Positions 1 to 10,938 of a stretch of DNA of 17,967 nt are shown here, one piece after another; the stretch's first letter is position 1; every line of letters begins with the position of its first letter. The position numbers and the translations under genes are program-made. This stretch comes from Saccoglossus kowalevskii (Eukaryota > Hemichordata > Enteropneusta > Harrimaniidae). The stretch lies in NCBI RefSeq assembly GCF_000003605.2, contig NW_003130360.1, positions 44,279 through 62,245 on the forward strand, in the 5' to 3' direction. A model generated the notes under the pieces. It was not told the DNA's origin and did no database searches. It saw only the letters and a program-made list of their open reading frames with translations.

Positions 1-2589
1 TACCAAAAGCAATGCTACAGTACTTTCTTTGTAGATTATCGTTATTACTCTAATTTTTATTCTCCTGTGAACCAGTTTATACTCTTACAAATTCACTAAG
101 TAACAATAATACTCTGTGAAAATGAGTATAATTACCTTCACCATGTGCAAGTGAGACTTGCAGTAATGTTAGATCAGATGTTATTCCACCTACATGTTAC
201 AATCACATGACTACCTACAGCGTATTTCTAAGTGCTCTATTTCAGGAAATGACGGGAGGGGGGAAATTAGTAGGTTGCGCACAGTATATACACTCATGCT
301 GGAACATGATTAATTAAGGATCAAGTCTTTACAAAATAGCATAGTATAGGTATAGTAGCTGCGTACACGTCATGCATGATGTGAGCAAAGCATCACCCTC
401 CCTCTTTCATCCTCCATTGATGTCTTGGCGATACACAATGTCTTATCATGTGAAACTAGATAACTATCTTTCCATTTGCACATGTCTCCTGCTCATAGAT
501 CGAAACGGATTCCTACTCGTCTTGCATTCACAACATGTCATTATGTCACGACACGGAATGTATACTTTTGTCGAAAAGCTGATTGTGTGATATACGTTGC
601 GGTAGTTGATTCAATCGAGCCTTATTAGTGTACTGACTGATAGAAGTGTTTTGTCATCATGCATTATAACCAGTGTATTACCAATTGCTGTCCTAATTAT
701 GCACATTTACTTGTAAACTCAATGTCATTATTGTAATGCGCAGAGCAAATTATTAAAGTATATATCATTGGACTTAATTAATTAAATAATGTAAATGTAA
801 CTAAATTAATATATTCATGTAGGCTCAAATAAAGGACAATGAATGGGAGTTTATGATTAAATGTGTATTGGTATTCATTCAAGCGACCTAGTTGAATGTG
901 TTACAAGTAAATGGTTGGTACAGCTTTTTGGGAGACCATGTATTTTCGAGAAACTTGCACCCAAATGTTATTAACTTAGCCAAACAATGAAGTAGCACCA
1001 TGACGAAGGACACTTAACTGACACGTAATTTCAACTGTCATTTTCATTTTACCTTAACCTTCAGATGAGATATAAGTATATATTTGCACAATGAATATCT
1101 AACTAGAATATCTATCACGTTTTAATGGTTGAATTGTTATGAACGAAAGCAGTGTAATTAATATCAGCGTTAAGGAATGTTGATCGGTTACAGTAATTCA
1201 TACTTCTAAATCAGTCAATCAGTCAAGTAACCTACGGAGTTTTCAGGTAGATCTTGTTTTCGTGATAACACGCTTAGACGCAAATCAGCTACTTCTGATA
1301 TGCATCTTCTTTTTAGCATGGCTAAGGCGTTTACCTATTCAAACATGTTAACATGATGTCAATATCTTGTACATCATATTTATCTTGTTGCCCCGTCTAT
1401 ACGCAGCTATGGGCGTCATTTATTTTATTGAATCAGAAAACGCGGAGTATATTATCTACATTCGCGTTCATAAGTCGATATGACAAACTGTAGCATTTTT
1501 TTTATTCATGTTGCCCTATGTAGACCAAAAAATACATTTGGGACTACACAATAAAATTGACAACGCTGTAAGTAACATATGCATAATTCCCAAAGTAACT
1601 GGCATGAAAAAACAATCAAACCTATGGCTCCCAGATGGCGTATAGGGCAAATGAGTAAGGCCTACATTTCTCCTAACGAGTGGCAAAAATGAATAATGTA
1701 TTTATTTATAATAACAAGTAAAATCAAAAGAGAACAACTTTATCACACTAAAGCAAGATGTAGCTTATTGGTTAGGAATATAGGCGTGAAACTGCTTTCA
1801 TTCGAAAAACATCTCATAGTGGTGCATTTTCTGTTTCCCCGCAAACTATGTTGGGATTCGACAATGTCCAAGACGTGTTAGTTCTAGTTCGCTGCAACTA
1901 TCGAGTGACAAGCCTGTATAATTGGATAGCCAGATAGCTTTGTGAATGCTAAATCAACTCTAACCTATTGACTCTACTTTCGTTTGTAGTTTTTTTTTAC
2001 GTGTATACAATTACTTTTAAATTTAGAATGTTTCATTCATGTTTTGTAAAATAAAAAACCTACCATTAGAGATCTATTGATTTTTTTTCATCAATACAAT
2101 TTTGTTAATTAGTCAGATTATTTCATGCACACGTTTATAACTAAGGGTTTACTAAAATGTCGGTTTTAGTTTTACAAATGTCATTCCATTTAAATTTTAA
2201 CTATCTTTCTTTCAAGAGAAATTTCGAATCAAATGCTCTTTCGGTGTATCGTCCTTTGATTCACTAAGAATTTACGAACATCGCAATGTCTTGAATATAG
2301 TTATACCGTATTCCGCACGGTGTCAACCACTGTATTACTGACGTCATTTTTTAAGTATGTCGTTTTTATATCAATAATAAGGGAGTCTTAAATTGCGTGT
2401 TTGTGTCCGTTAACATAAAAAATGCATTTGCAAAGTGTATAGTTACAGATGACTTAAAGACTGACAATCCAAATAAGGATATAGGTAATAAAAAATGTTG
2501 GTTCTATAAATAGTGGTGTGATCCAAATGAACTGCTGTTTAAAATTCCTTAGAAATATACACTAGAATGTTGAATGAATATTCCGATAT
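1..2589. other. Intergenic AT-rich DNA, no gene seen
   Basis: No frame here has coding character: the longest open frames are 61-72 codons, which is expected by chance at this base composition, and none has a recognisable domain or plausible splice-linked partners. The stretch holds many A/T runs, a short CAGTCAAT-type repetition near 1212-1226 and a consensus CRE octamer (TGACGTCA) at 2339-2346. The CRE is far from any gene I can define, so its role is unknown. I see no tRNA, rRNA or transposon ends. Confidence 0.6.
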
Positions 2590-2720
2590 GCTGTTAGTTT
2601 ATTTCACTTCCGATTCCCTTGAATAAAAGGTATGACATCATTTCGCCTGCATCCTTTTAACTGTTGCTATGACGTTAGATGCATTGTTCCGCTGAACTGC
2701 AGTTCACATAAACTAACAGC
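2590..2720. repeat. 13-bp perfect inverted repeat enclosing 105 bp, with an internal 14-bp palindrome
   Basis: The left arm GCTGTTAGTTTAT (2590-2602) is the exact reverse complement of the right arm ATAAACTAACAGC (2708-2720). The perfect palindrome TGAACTGCAGTTCA (2693-2706) sits against the right arm. I see no target-site duplication outside the arms, so a MITE-like element is only a possibility. It could also be a structured RNA or a protein-binding palindrome. No coding frame lies inside. Confidence 0.55.
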
Positions 2721-3117
2721 GCGGCCAATTTGCATTATACACGTAAAGAAATCACTTCATTCAAGATTAATTATTTTAATGTAATTTCCTCTTTGGACTT
2801 CGGATGACGCTAAAATGCGTGTTGATCATTTTTTTCAAAGCGGAGATTTGTTTTTGCATATGCTCAATAACTGCTTTTGAAAGTGATTTCAATGTGTTTT
2901 CTTTTCACTAATACAGCGTCTTTGTAACTATGTCAAGATTGTATCGATTCAAAAGCAAAAACACGTATATTGAACGTTAAACCAGCCGAACTATTTTTAA
3001 TTATTGACAGACATTTAATTATATCAATTTTTTGTATTCCTAATCCCCAAAGTTCATAAGATCGGTGGTGATTGCGGAAGCTCACTGTTGCCATGGTACT
3101 CTGCATCAACGCACTGT

Positions 3118-3157
3118 AATAATACTATTTTGAAGGGGTGTGGAGTGTAGTATTATT
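3118..3157. repeat. 10-bp perfect hairpin with 20-base G-rich loop
   Basis: AATAATACTA (3118-3127) and TAGTATTATT (3148-3157) are exact reverse complements. The loop between them is rich in G and T on the + strand. It lies in the less AT-rich segment upstream of the gene. It may be a chance palindrome or a remnant of a small element; I recognise no family. Confidence 0.5.
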
Positions 3158-3929
3158 GAAATGAATACGGCGGTGCCAAAGGTTATAAATTCAATCAATC
3201 ACGTCGCGCAGTGAGGTAACACAATTGTGAGTAAGGCGTTAATACGATAGACGCCCCAGCAGATTATATGTGTCGCAGGGGTAACGTTGTAAATCATTCT
3301 GGTGACTTACCCTTCTAGAAATCTGCAGCAATGCTCATGACATGACCGCGGATATTAGGTAAATGTCTGGTTGATTTCCACCGTGTGCAATACCTGAGTT
3401 TATGGACCTATATTTGCACGGCCTCTGCGGAAGGGTTAATTTGACACCATGGGCAGACAGCTTTGAGCGATTGATTATAAATCATTAAACGCAGTCCCTA
3501 TTTCAAAAAACACTAAAGTTGTTGAATATATCTTTCAAATATTCACACAACGTACAGAGTATTTCTGCATCATTTTACGATATATCCGTCAGTCGTGATG
3601 CGAATAGAATCAAAAGTTTAGTTAATCGCAGAGTAGTCCCACGAACAAATCCATCTGTACTCGACTAGACGAGATTCTTTTTATGTAATCGTTTCACTGA
3701 ACCAGTCAGTGGTGTGGCTAGACATTATACAATGTTTCTACATATTCAACTACATACTTTTATTCACGACTTCAAATTGCGATGTTGTTATTAATATTAT
3801 GATTGTTGTTTTCTTATTCTCCATTGTGTGACAGAATACATTGTTTATGGCATTTCATCTCGGGTATGTATCGATTACTAAAACAGTAACATTATACATC
3901 TCATAGCTACATCATTATTAACATAACAG

Positions 3930-3960
3930 TTGGGATAATTATTTACATCAATTATCCCAA
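3930..3960. repeat. 11-bp perfect hairpin with 9-base loop
   Basis: TTGGGATAATT (3930-3940) and AATTATCCCAA (3950-3960) are exact reverse complements. There is no T-run after the stem and no gene end nearby, so it is not a terminator. The function is unknown. Confidence 0.55.
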
Positions 3961-6050
3961 TACTCAACCTATTGAAATAATGACCTTAATTCAGTTTTTA
4001 AAATTTATTAAATGCGTATGAAATGATATTCATTTGTAAAGATTACACGTCAGATCTGGACTGCAAACAATGTAATTACTTATGTGCTGTATGCATGGCG
4101 TTTTTGTCGTTATAAACTCACCAATCCACGTATCCAAATTATATGTACCTTCTACAAGTATTATCTTACTGTCTATTCAATGTATGTTATCGACAACAAT
4201 AAACCGGTAGCGCAATTCCATTATTACAATTTTTGCGTTCTCAGCAAGCATTCACCGCACTTCTATAAGTGTAAGTGAATTGAAATAAAATGAAATGAAA
4301 ATGGTGGAAATACCAATTTCGACAAACAGCAATGTTGATAAAGAGAGTTCACGAAATATGCCCTAAACATGATTTAATTTCACTCAATCTGCATGACCCA
4401 ATTCGTGGGCACACGTTCCATATTTAGTTCGGTCAGTGAGCTACTAAAATGTTGTAAAAATTGTTAACACCTAGTTAACTCGACAGTGACATTGATTCTG
4501 CCACATGCTACTTGAATAACGGGAGCTGTTGACATTGCTGACATGTTTCAGTTCAGTTTGGTTAATTCAGCGTATGTCCGTTCATATCGGATATTAATTG
4601 TCAATGAGTCACGATTTACTATTTACACAATCACGACCGACCGTCACGAATTGAATGAACTGTGTTGACTTCCCTTTTCAAAAAGTATCAGGACTAGTAT
4701 TGGATATGTGAACATTGTCGCAAAACATACACATATATTCAAAGTAAGCATATTTATTGTCATAACCCAATTTATTGAGTTATTGCAATATGAATTACTG
4801 ATAAATACATATTTCATTTCACTGGCAACAATTTGACATGCAAATATAATATGAAAAAATAAATATAAAGAGTAGATTTGTTATGTCGATTTATTAAATT
4901 TGTGCAAACAAAATCATCAAACTAGTTCAGTTCGAGACGCCATTCATAGTTTAGTAGTTTCACTCCATTGGGTTCAAAATCGATGGCAAAACTATTGTCT
5001 TCTATCGACAACGCGATTTATATTGCTTTTTCGATGTTTCTGAAGTCACGAGAGTTATTTATAGAATATATATAATATGTGTACGTAATCCACGTCTGAT
5101 GACTCGCGCAATACTAAAAAAGAAAAGGGTACTTTACATGTTTCTTCAACAAAAATATAAACTGTGAATTATAAATTATAAGTGCAAGACAAATAATTGA
5201 TCTTCATGAAGTATGTACATTAAGAATGGATTTTTATCTCGGACGAAATCTTATACAAAAAATTTAATGAAAGACGAACAAAATTATGCAAGAGAAAAGT
5301 GGTGTAACTCCAATTTTGATTACATTTTCGATTTGGTAAATTTCTCTTACCGATTTCTTCTGTGTAGATTGCAACATATTCAGGAACTATTCAACAGTGA
5401 ATTATAATTATTAATTTTGTCTAATCTCAGATCATCAAGAGATAGCTGACACTGTGACGTACATCAACTAAAGGTCAATAAACTTCTATTAACAGATTTA
5501 GAAATCTTTTGCATCTCGCAACGTGGATTGTCAACACGATTTATTCATATGGGAAATACTATAAATCAAGCTTTTATTTTAAAAAAAATATATAGAAAAG
5601 TTAAATATTAATTATCTGTGGTGTATTTCAAAAGCACTATCTGTAAGTTTTCAAGATATGAAAATATCTCTTCAATGTTTAATACTTTGATTCGTTAAAG
5701 TAGTAACACCGCTAAACGTCCACAAAACTCACAAAATCAAGTACATGTTATCGCGCGGTCTTATCTACACCTTTGTGTCGTAGTTCATGTCTTAAACTTC
5801 AAATCCTGGTGTTCTTTGACCAAAGGTTGAAATCAAAACTCACCCTGCGTGAGTGGAGCAGTGTCCATTAATTGTATTGAAAAATTGAATGCATTTGACA
5901 CGATGCCTAATTGCTTGGACTTTGTTTATGGTTACTCGTCTTTTGGGAAATCCTATCTCATTGAAAACTAAATCATATAACGAGAAAAACGAGCAAATTT
6001 AATAGAATATGAATGAAAATGTAAGTCCCAGGGCATGGATAAAAAAGAGT

Positions 6051-6391
6051 GTTAGGCTCGACGGGACTCTTCAATTGTGCTTGCATTGTCGGCTGTAACA
6101 CTATTATTCGGCCTCCTTGGGATTACGTGTGAAAAATGAATGCCATTCCTCTGGACCAATGATTGCGTCTCTTGAGATGACGTGCAGCGAACGGAAATCG
6201 TCACACGCGCCACCTTACGTGAAAACGAATGCAAAATATATTCAAATACATTTGATGTTATGCACATTCGGCGAATTGGTTTTTAAACAACGTCATGATT
6301 GTATCCGCCTCCAACGCGGAAACACTCGAATGATCGGTGAATGTGTAGGCGGTGGCTTATAATCAGAGTATAAATTGAAACTCCTCTAGTC
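6051..6391 (+). promoter_or_regulatory. Putative promoter of the calcitonin-type gene
   Basis: This segment is richer in G, C and CpG than its surroundings, and it ends at a TATA box just before the candidate first exon. It contains CRE-like half-sites TGACGTG (6178-6184) and AACGTCAT (6289-6296), and a small CCGCCT...AGGCGG inverted pair at about 6305 and 6347. CREB-type control is known for many neuropeptide genes, including vertebrate calcitonin/CGRP, so the half-sites fit. Overlapping open frames on both strands (6117-6362 and 6052-6267) look like products of the lower AT content: neither has a domain or matching splice sites. Confidence 0.45.
6369..6375 (+). promoter_or_regulatory. TATA box, with a possible initiator at 6390-6396
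   Basis: TATAAAT lies 23 bases upstream of the A in TCACATC, which fits the initiator consensus YYANWYY and would place transcription start near 6392. The spacing is slightly short. The competing reading is that the pyrimidine-containing stretch before the CAG at 6411-6415 or 6420-6423 is a splice acceptor, which would make the following exon internal, with a promoter further upstream. Confidence 0.4.
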
Positions 6392-6458
6392 ACATCTTTT
6401 ACAATTGTTACAGGAGTTTACAGGAGAACGGGGAGCGAGATTTATTTTGGAAATTAAG
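6392..6458 (+). other. Candidate exon 1 (5' UTR) of the calcitonin-type gene
   Basis: This runs from the possible initiator to a strong donor, AAG|GTATGT, at 6458/6459. It contains no ATG, so it cannot add upstream starts. It holds a tandem TTACAGGAG/TTTACAGGAG duplication. If joined to the acceptor at 10827/10828, the whole leader has no upstream ATG before the precursor start. A noncoding first exon is also the arrangement in vertebrate calcitonin genes. The exon is inferred from signals only, and the true first exon may differ. Confidence 0.4.
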
Positions 6459-9400
6459 GTATGTGGAATATATATTGCAATGAACGTACTTTGAGTTCAA
6501 TGGGTGTGTGTAATTTCGATCCATTCGTATACATGAGATTTCAATTACTTGGAAAAGTACATTGAGATTTAAGAATTATTTGTTATGAGCATAACAGTGA
6601 TATTAGTTTGCTCCGTTTTAGATTATTGATTTGTTAACATGATTTATACGATGTTAAAATGTATCGTTTATGTTTTGTTTGTTTTTTTGTTCTGGGAAGT
6701 ACGTTTTTTCTGCGTTTAGGTAATAGCTATTGCCATCTGTGCACCTTGGTTATAATTACCTGTAAATAACCAATATGCTCTCCGACCCCTCAATAATCAT
6801 GTATTTTATGTTTTCAACCTAAATACACAAAGTGAGTATAAGAACATTGTTTTACTCACATGATAAGCCGATGTTATACCGAAACCTGATTCCATACTTT
6901 GTGCGCTGTCATACGCGTTGATTAAAAATAACTATCTTTGAATGTTTTTTTTTATTAGCGCTTCGTATTTAATGTATACGATTTACCACATGACATTCGT
7001 AATGTGAGGTTCACTCAAAATATCATTAATTGTACTTTACCAGCACTTAAATTTGATTACAATGTATTGTTCAGCAAGTGGAACGGTATTCGTGTGAAAG
7101 ATACCTATAACGTCGTTCGTAGATCGGTATTCCGGGTAGTTAAAACAATATCAGGAAACACTTGCGGTTGATCAACTTAAAATCATAATTTGGGAACCTT
7201 TAAAGTATGTTTTTAATCCATTAGGGTGGAATCGATTGAATTTACTTCGGTTAATAGAATGAAAACAAACTCCCACTAACCTTGGGCAGAATCGTCTTCT
7301 TTTAATGGCATCAACGCTTCGGAAAATCAACTCTGTAAGTAACGGCACTTGAAAAGTCAATTATTGTGTACCTTGAAGTAATCGTGATGAGGATATTCGA
7401 TAGGTAAATCACTTTCACAGTGAATTCACTTTCGATGACAAAAAAACAAAACAAAGAGACGTACTGCGCAGAAGGCAGCACACAGGTTTGTCCCCCGTTA
7501 GAGGAAGCGGAATAATTTAGTGACATCAAAACATCACTATGAACCAAAAATAGTTGGCACATTCTATTATTCCGGCACACACATAATTTCAACACAATTT
7601 GGATGACCTGCGAACCCATTAGTAATTGCAGTTCCTCGATCAATGGGAAAAAGAATGCCAGACAATTTTACTGTTTATACAATATTATATTCGGGGGAAT
7701 TGCGAATTCGATTTAACTGAAACGTATGTACTGTACGTGTGTACGCATTTTTCACGTCGATTGTCTTAATTAACAAACTTGAAGATATACAGTCGCGAAT
7801 TTAAAAAAAAGTAGTAACCAATATAGTACGCCTTTTAGGGGAGTTGGAGACGAATTAAAATGTTGAACTACTGAGTATGTTACTGAGCATATGCACAAAA
7901 AATTATGAAAAAGACCTCACATTAAAACAATAAGGACATATTATCGCTCCAAACTATTTTTTTTTTGGAAAATTGGGTTTGATTTTATCATTCCATGTGA
8001 CCGAGTAAAATTTTGTGATATGACGAAATACCTTCTCCATGTACCTCAATTCGTCTCAACTCCTCTTTAGTTCACAATGGATAGATTAAATGTAAAATCT
8101 TTTGCATATGGCATGACACGAAAAACAAATTCATTTGTATATTCATGATGATTTGGTCATATGGAAAACATGAACCGGTGCCTTGTTACTTAGGTTAGTT
8201 TTGATTGTGTTTGTGAAATAACATAATCAATATTGACCTCTAATTGCGACCACGTGTTTTATAGAGTGAATGTTAAATCAAACACTCAAACAATTTGGAT
8301 GGGTCCCCTACAACCATGTTACAAAATAGTTTGCGTTTCAGCTCGACTACCTGTTAGTATACATGCATGACTGAGTAAAGCCATTATTCCAAGTGAGTCG
8401 GATCCTTGTCTAAATGAGTAATGCACTTCGTAGATCCCTCTGAAGCCGCAATTATCGGATGAACAGCGGTTATTTATAGAGTCAAATTAAGCAGGAAATG
8501 TGATTGTTGGTTTTTCCCGACAGACAATATACTTCCATTTTTTCATCATGTTTCATTTCATCGCCTACGTTGTTTGCGGTTAGTAGGTGTGCGTGAAATG
8601 CAACAAATGATCCCGAATACGTATTATGTCTTGTAATGAAATTCTGTCTACTGCTACGAATTGTGTCTACTGTGGAAATGGATCAGCACCTTCGAGGATG
8701 TCTCACGGCAAATCTCGAGGTGTAACATACTACTTGATAAAACCACGGAGTAAATTTAGATAGATGTACCTTACTCGTGCAATTTTGTATTATCGATACT
8801 TATAAATAATTAATAATTGTGAACAAGATATGTGAATGATAGCAGATATTAAATACTTTGATTTAAAGTACGGTAGATTAGACATACAAATACACGTATA
8901 GTCGTGTCAACGAAAACAGATTAATAAGATTAGATGGAGCAAAACTTGAGTTGTAATGAAAGTTTGGTCGTGAATACTTTGGTGTGTTCTGCTCTCCTTC
9001 AAGTCTGCACCCATCCACGCATTAAGAATAACAATTTGCCCCCATCAAGCCAACTACCTATGTGGATAAAACTGTTTTACATTTAAATTGCAATTTCAAT
9101 AATTAAGTGGCATATCACACTCCCCGTATCTTCTGTAGTCTTATCAAGTAGCGCTCTGCGCCTTTAATGCCTCTCTTCTAAGCAGCAAAGCTCCCAAAGG
9201 ATGACATTCTTAAGACAATGCTTGTCGCTACGGATCTATTCATAAAGATTTTAAGCCCGCCATCATTACGTGTCATGTGATGACGAAAGACGTCACAGAT
9301 TGGTATCGTAATCCGATACGTAATCCGGAAATAGTTATCAAATATGTCAAGAATGTCCGATAAGAATAAAACATGTATCTCAGTTGACTGAGTACACACT

Positions 9401-10827
9401 TTATGACAGTTGCGTGGCCTTAATAGATCGTGGGGTCTAATAACCAAATATGCGATTTATAAAGATATGTTTGAGATTCGACGTCTTTATTCTTAGTCTT
9501 GTAGTAATAGTTGTAATAAGAATAGATGGAATTTCCACGACATAGATAAATGTAACTCTATACTCTGTTAGCATAATTAAAACTGAAGCGACCTTTGTGA
9601 AATATATGACGTGTCGAAGTTTGAAATAACTTCTAACTTATACAGGCTGCAATAATTACATGTTACGTACGTTTATGGTGATGTAGATTTTATGTAGATA
9701 TCGTGTACAGATATTAGCGTGTAACTCAACTCTCCGTAAATAACGATTATGTGTGACACTGGGATAGACAATTAGAAATAATAATTAATATTAATTAATT
9801 TGTTTATGTTTTTTACTAAAAGTATTGCATTGTGCAGCCATATTTGCAACATTCACATAAATGCAATTGAAAAAAAATGACCGCGCTCATGATATGTAAA
9901 ATACTTTTAACTCGATAGAAATATACAATATATTTCTTATTCATGTAGTTGCGACGTACATTGGATTGTCTACGTCATTGACATTGATTCAGAAACATTT
10001 TATTGGTAGCTCAATGGCGAGGCCATTATGTCAGTTTCTAGTTTAGCTGAGACCATCCCGTTGGGGGATGCTAATTCAAAGAACGGTATTTTCGTACATT
10101 ATAATTAGACAAACATTATAACACATAGAATAATTAAATCACATTATCCATCTCGTGTATTCGAATCGTAAATTGTATAACAAATCGTATTTAGCTTCTT
10201 TAATGGAAACTTACCCTGATTCCATAGATATGTATGTTTGTTTTTTTGCCTCACCTCGTCCTATTTAACGCTTCTGGTTTCCAAACAGAATATTATTTGT
10301 ATTATATTATTGATTTTATCTGAAACAGGAAATGATGTACTTTATATTTGTCAATGTTAGGGGCCGTTTACTTACGGGAAATATTAAGACAATTGCCTGA
10401 ATTGCCCAACATCACCGTGTCTGACAATTATTTTTTTTCCATTACGTAGCTTGTTGAATTAAGTAAGTGGTCGATAATGTTGTTAATTCCCGCACACGAA
10501 ATGTCGCAGTCGCATACGAAGTCGCTATTGGCCAGCGTCATTCAATAGACACACAGCATTTTCTATATTGTACTTAATTCCATTATTCCATTTTATTGAT
10601 GGAGTGTTTTCAAATGCAATGAATAAACATTTGGCTGTAAAATTAGAATTATTAGGTTAATAGAGCAGTTAAGCAACATATCTAATATCATTCCCCAGTA
10701 ATTATATACGATTCCTATACCTCGTAGTTAAGCCACGGTCACGTTTTTCTGTTCTTCCACAGAAACTATGTAAGTGGTTAATTTCAAATAATGTAATGTT
10801 GCGTTTCTTTATCATTCACCATTTCAG
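6459..10827 (+). other. Putative intron 1 (about 4.4 kb), no other gene seen
   Basis: The bounds are GTATGT at the 5' end and a good pyrimidine-rich acceptor (TTCACCATTTCAG) at the 3' end. The two longest open frames inside, 110 codons on the minus strand at 7311-7643 and 89 codons on the minus strand at 9178-9447, have lengths expected by chance in DNA this AT-rich and show no domain. A tandem CGTAATCCG pair lies at about 9308-9328. A sequence matching a pol III A box (TAGCTCAATGG, 10007-10017) has no convincing B box. The extent depends on exon 1 being correct. Confidence 0.4.
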
Positions 10828-10938
10828 GAAATCAAACAACACCATGGACAGGTTGATAGTTGCTTCATCTGCCTTTCTTGTGATACTCTATATCACGTGT
10901 TTTGTTGACGTCACAATAGCCTATGATGATTCTGAATC
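10828..10938 (+). other. Exon 2: start codon and signal peptide
   Basis: The acceptor is TTCACCATTTCAG| and the donor is |GTAAGT, close to ideal. The first ATG (10844) has a favourable context, with A at -3 and G at +4. The 95 coding bases end in phase 2. The encoded segment is a textbook signal peptide: MDR, then a hydrophobic core (residues 4-21), and a small residue before the likely cleavage after Ala26 (TIA|YDD). A consensus CRE octamer, TGACGTCA, lies inside the coding sequence at 10906-10913. Confidence 0.88.

Larger units (their letters stand above)
2721..6050. other. Intergenic DNA upstream of the calcitonin-type gene, no gene seen
   Basis: Only short chance-length open frames are present (the longest are 64 codons). 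The part from about 3060 to 3480 is visibly less AT-rich than its surroundings. It holds two ATTGATT-type sites next to TATAAAT in opposite orientation, at about 3183-3202 and 3467-3483, which resemble Pbx/Hox-like sites. That would fit a distal enhancer but is not evidence of one. Two hairpins inside the stretch are listed separately. Confidence 0.55.

Noticed and set aside
7311-7643. Longest open frame in the window, 110 codons on the minus strand
   Set aside because: With stop codons at about 7% of triplets in DNA this AT-rich, about one frame of this length is expected by chance on both strands. It has no domain, no signal and lies in the putative intron 1.
9178-9447. 89-codon minus-strand frame
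   Set aside because: Length expected by chance, no motif, no splice signals that fit.
10007-10090. Possible tRNA or tRNA-derived SINE with A box TAGCTCAATGG
   Set aside because: The A box fits, but the D-arm loop is too short, the downstream TAATTCAAAG is a poor B box, and no cloverleaf can be drawn.
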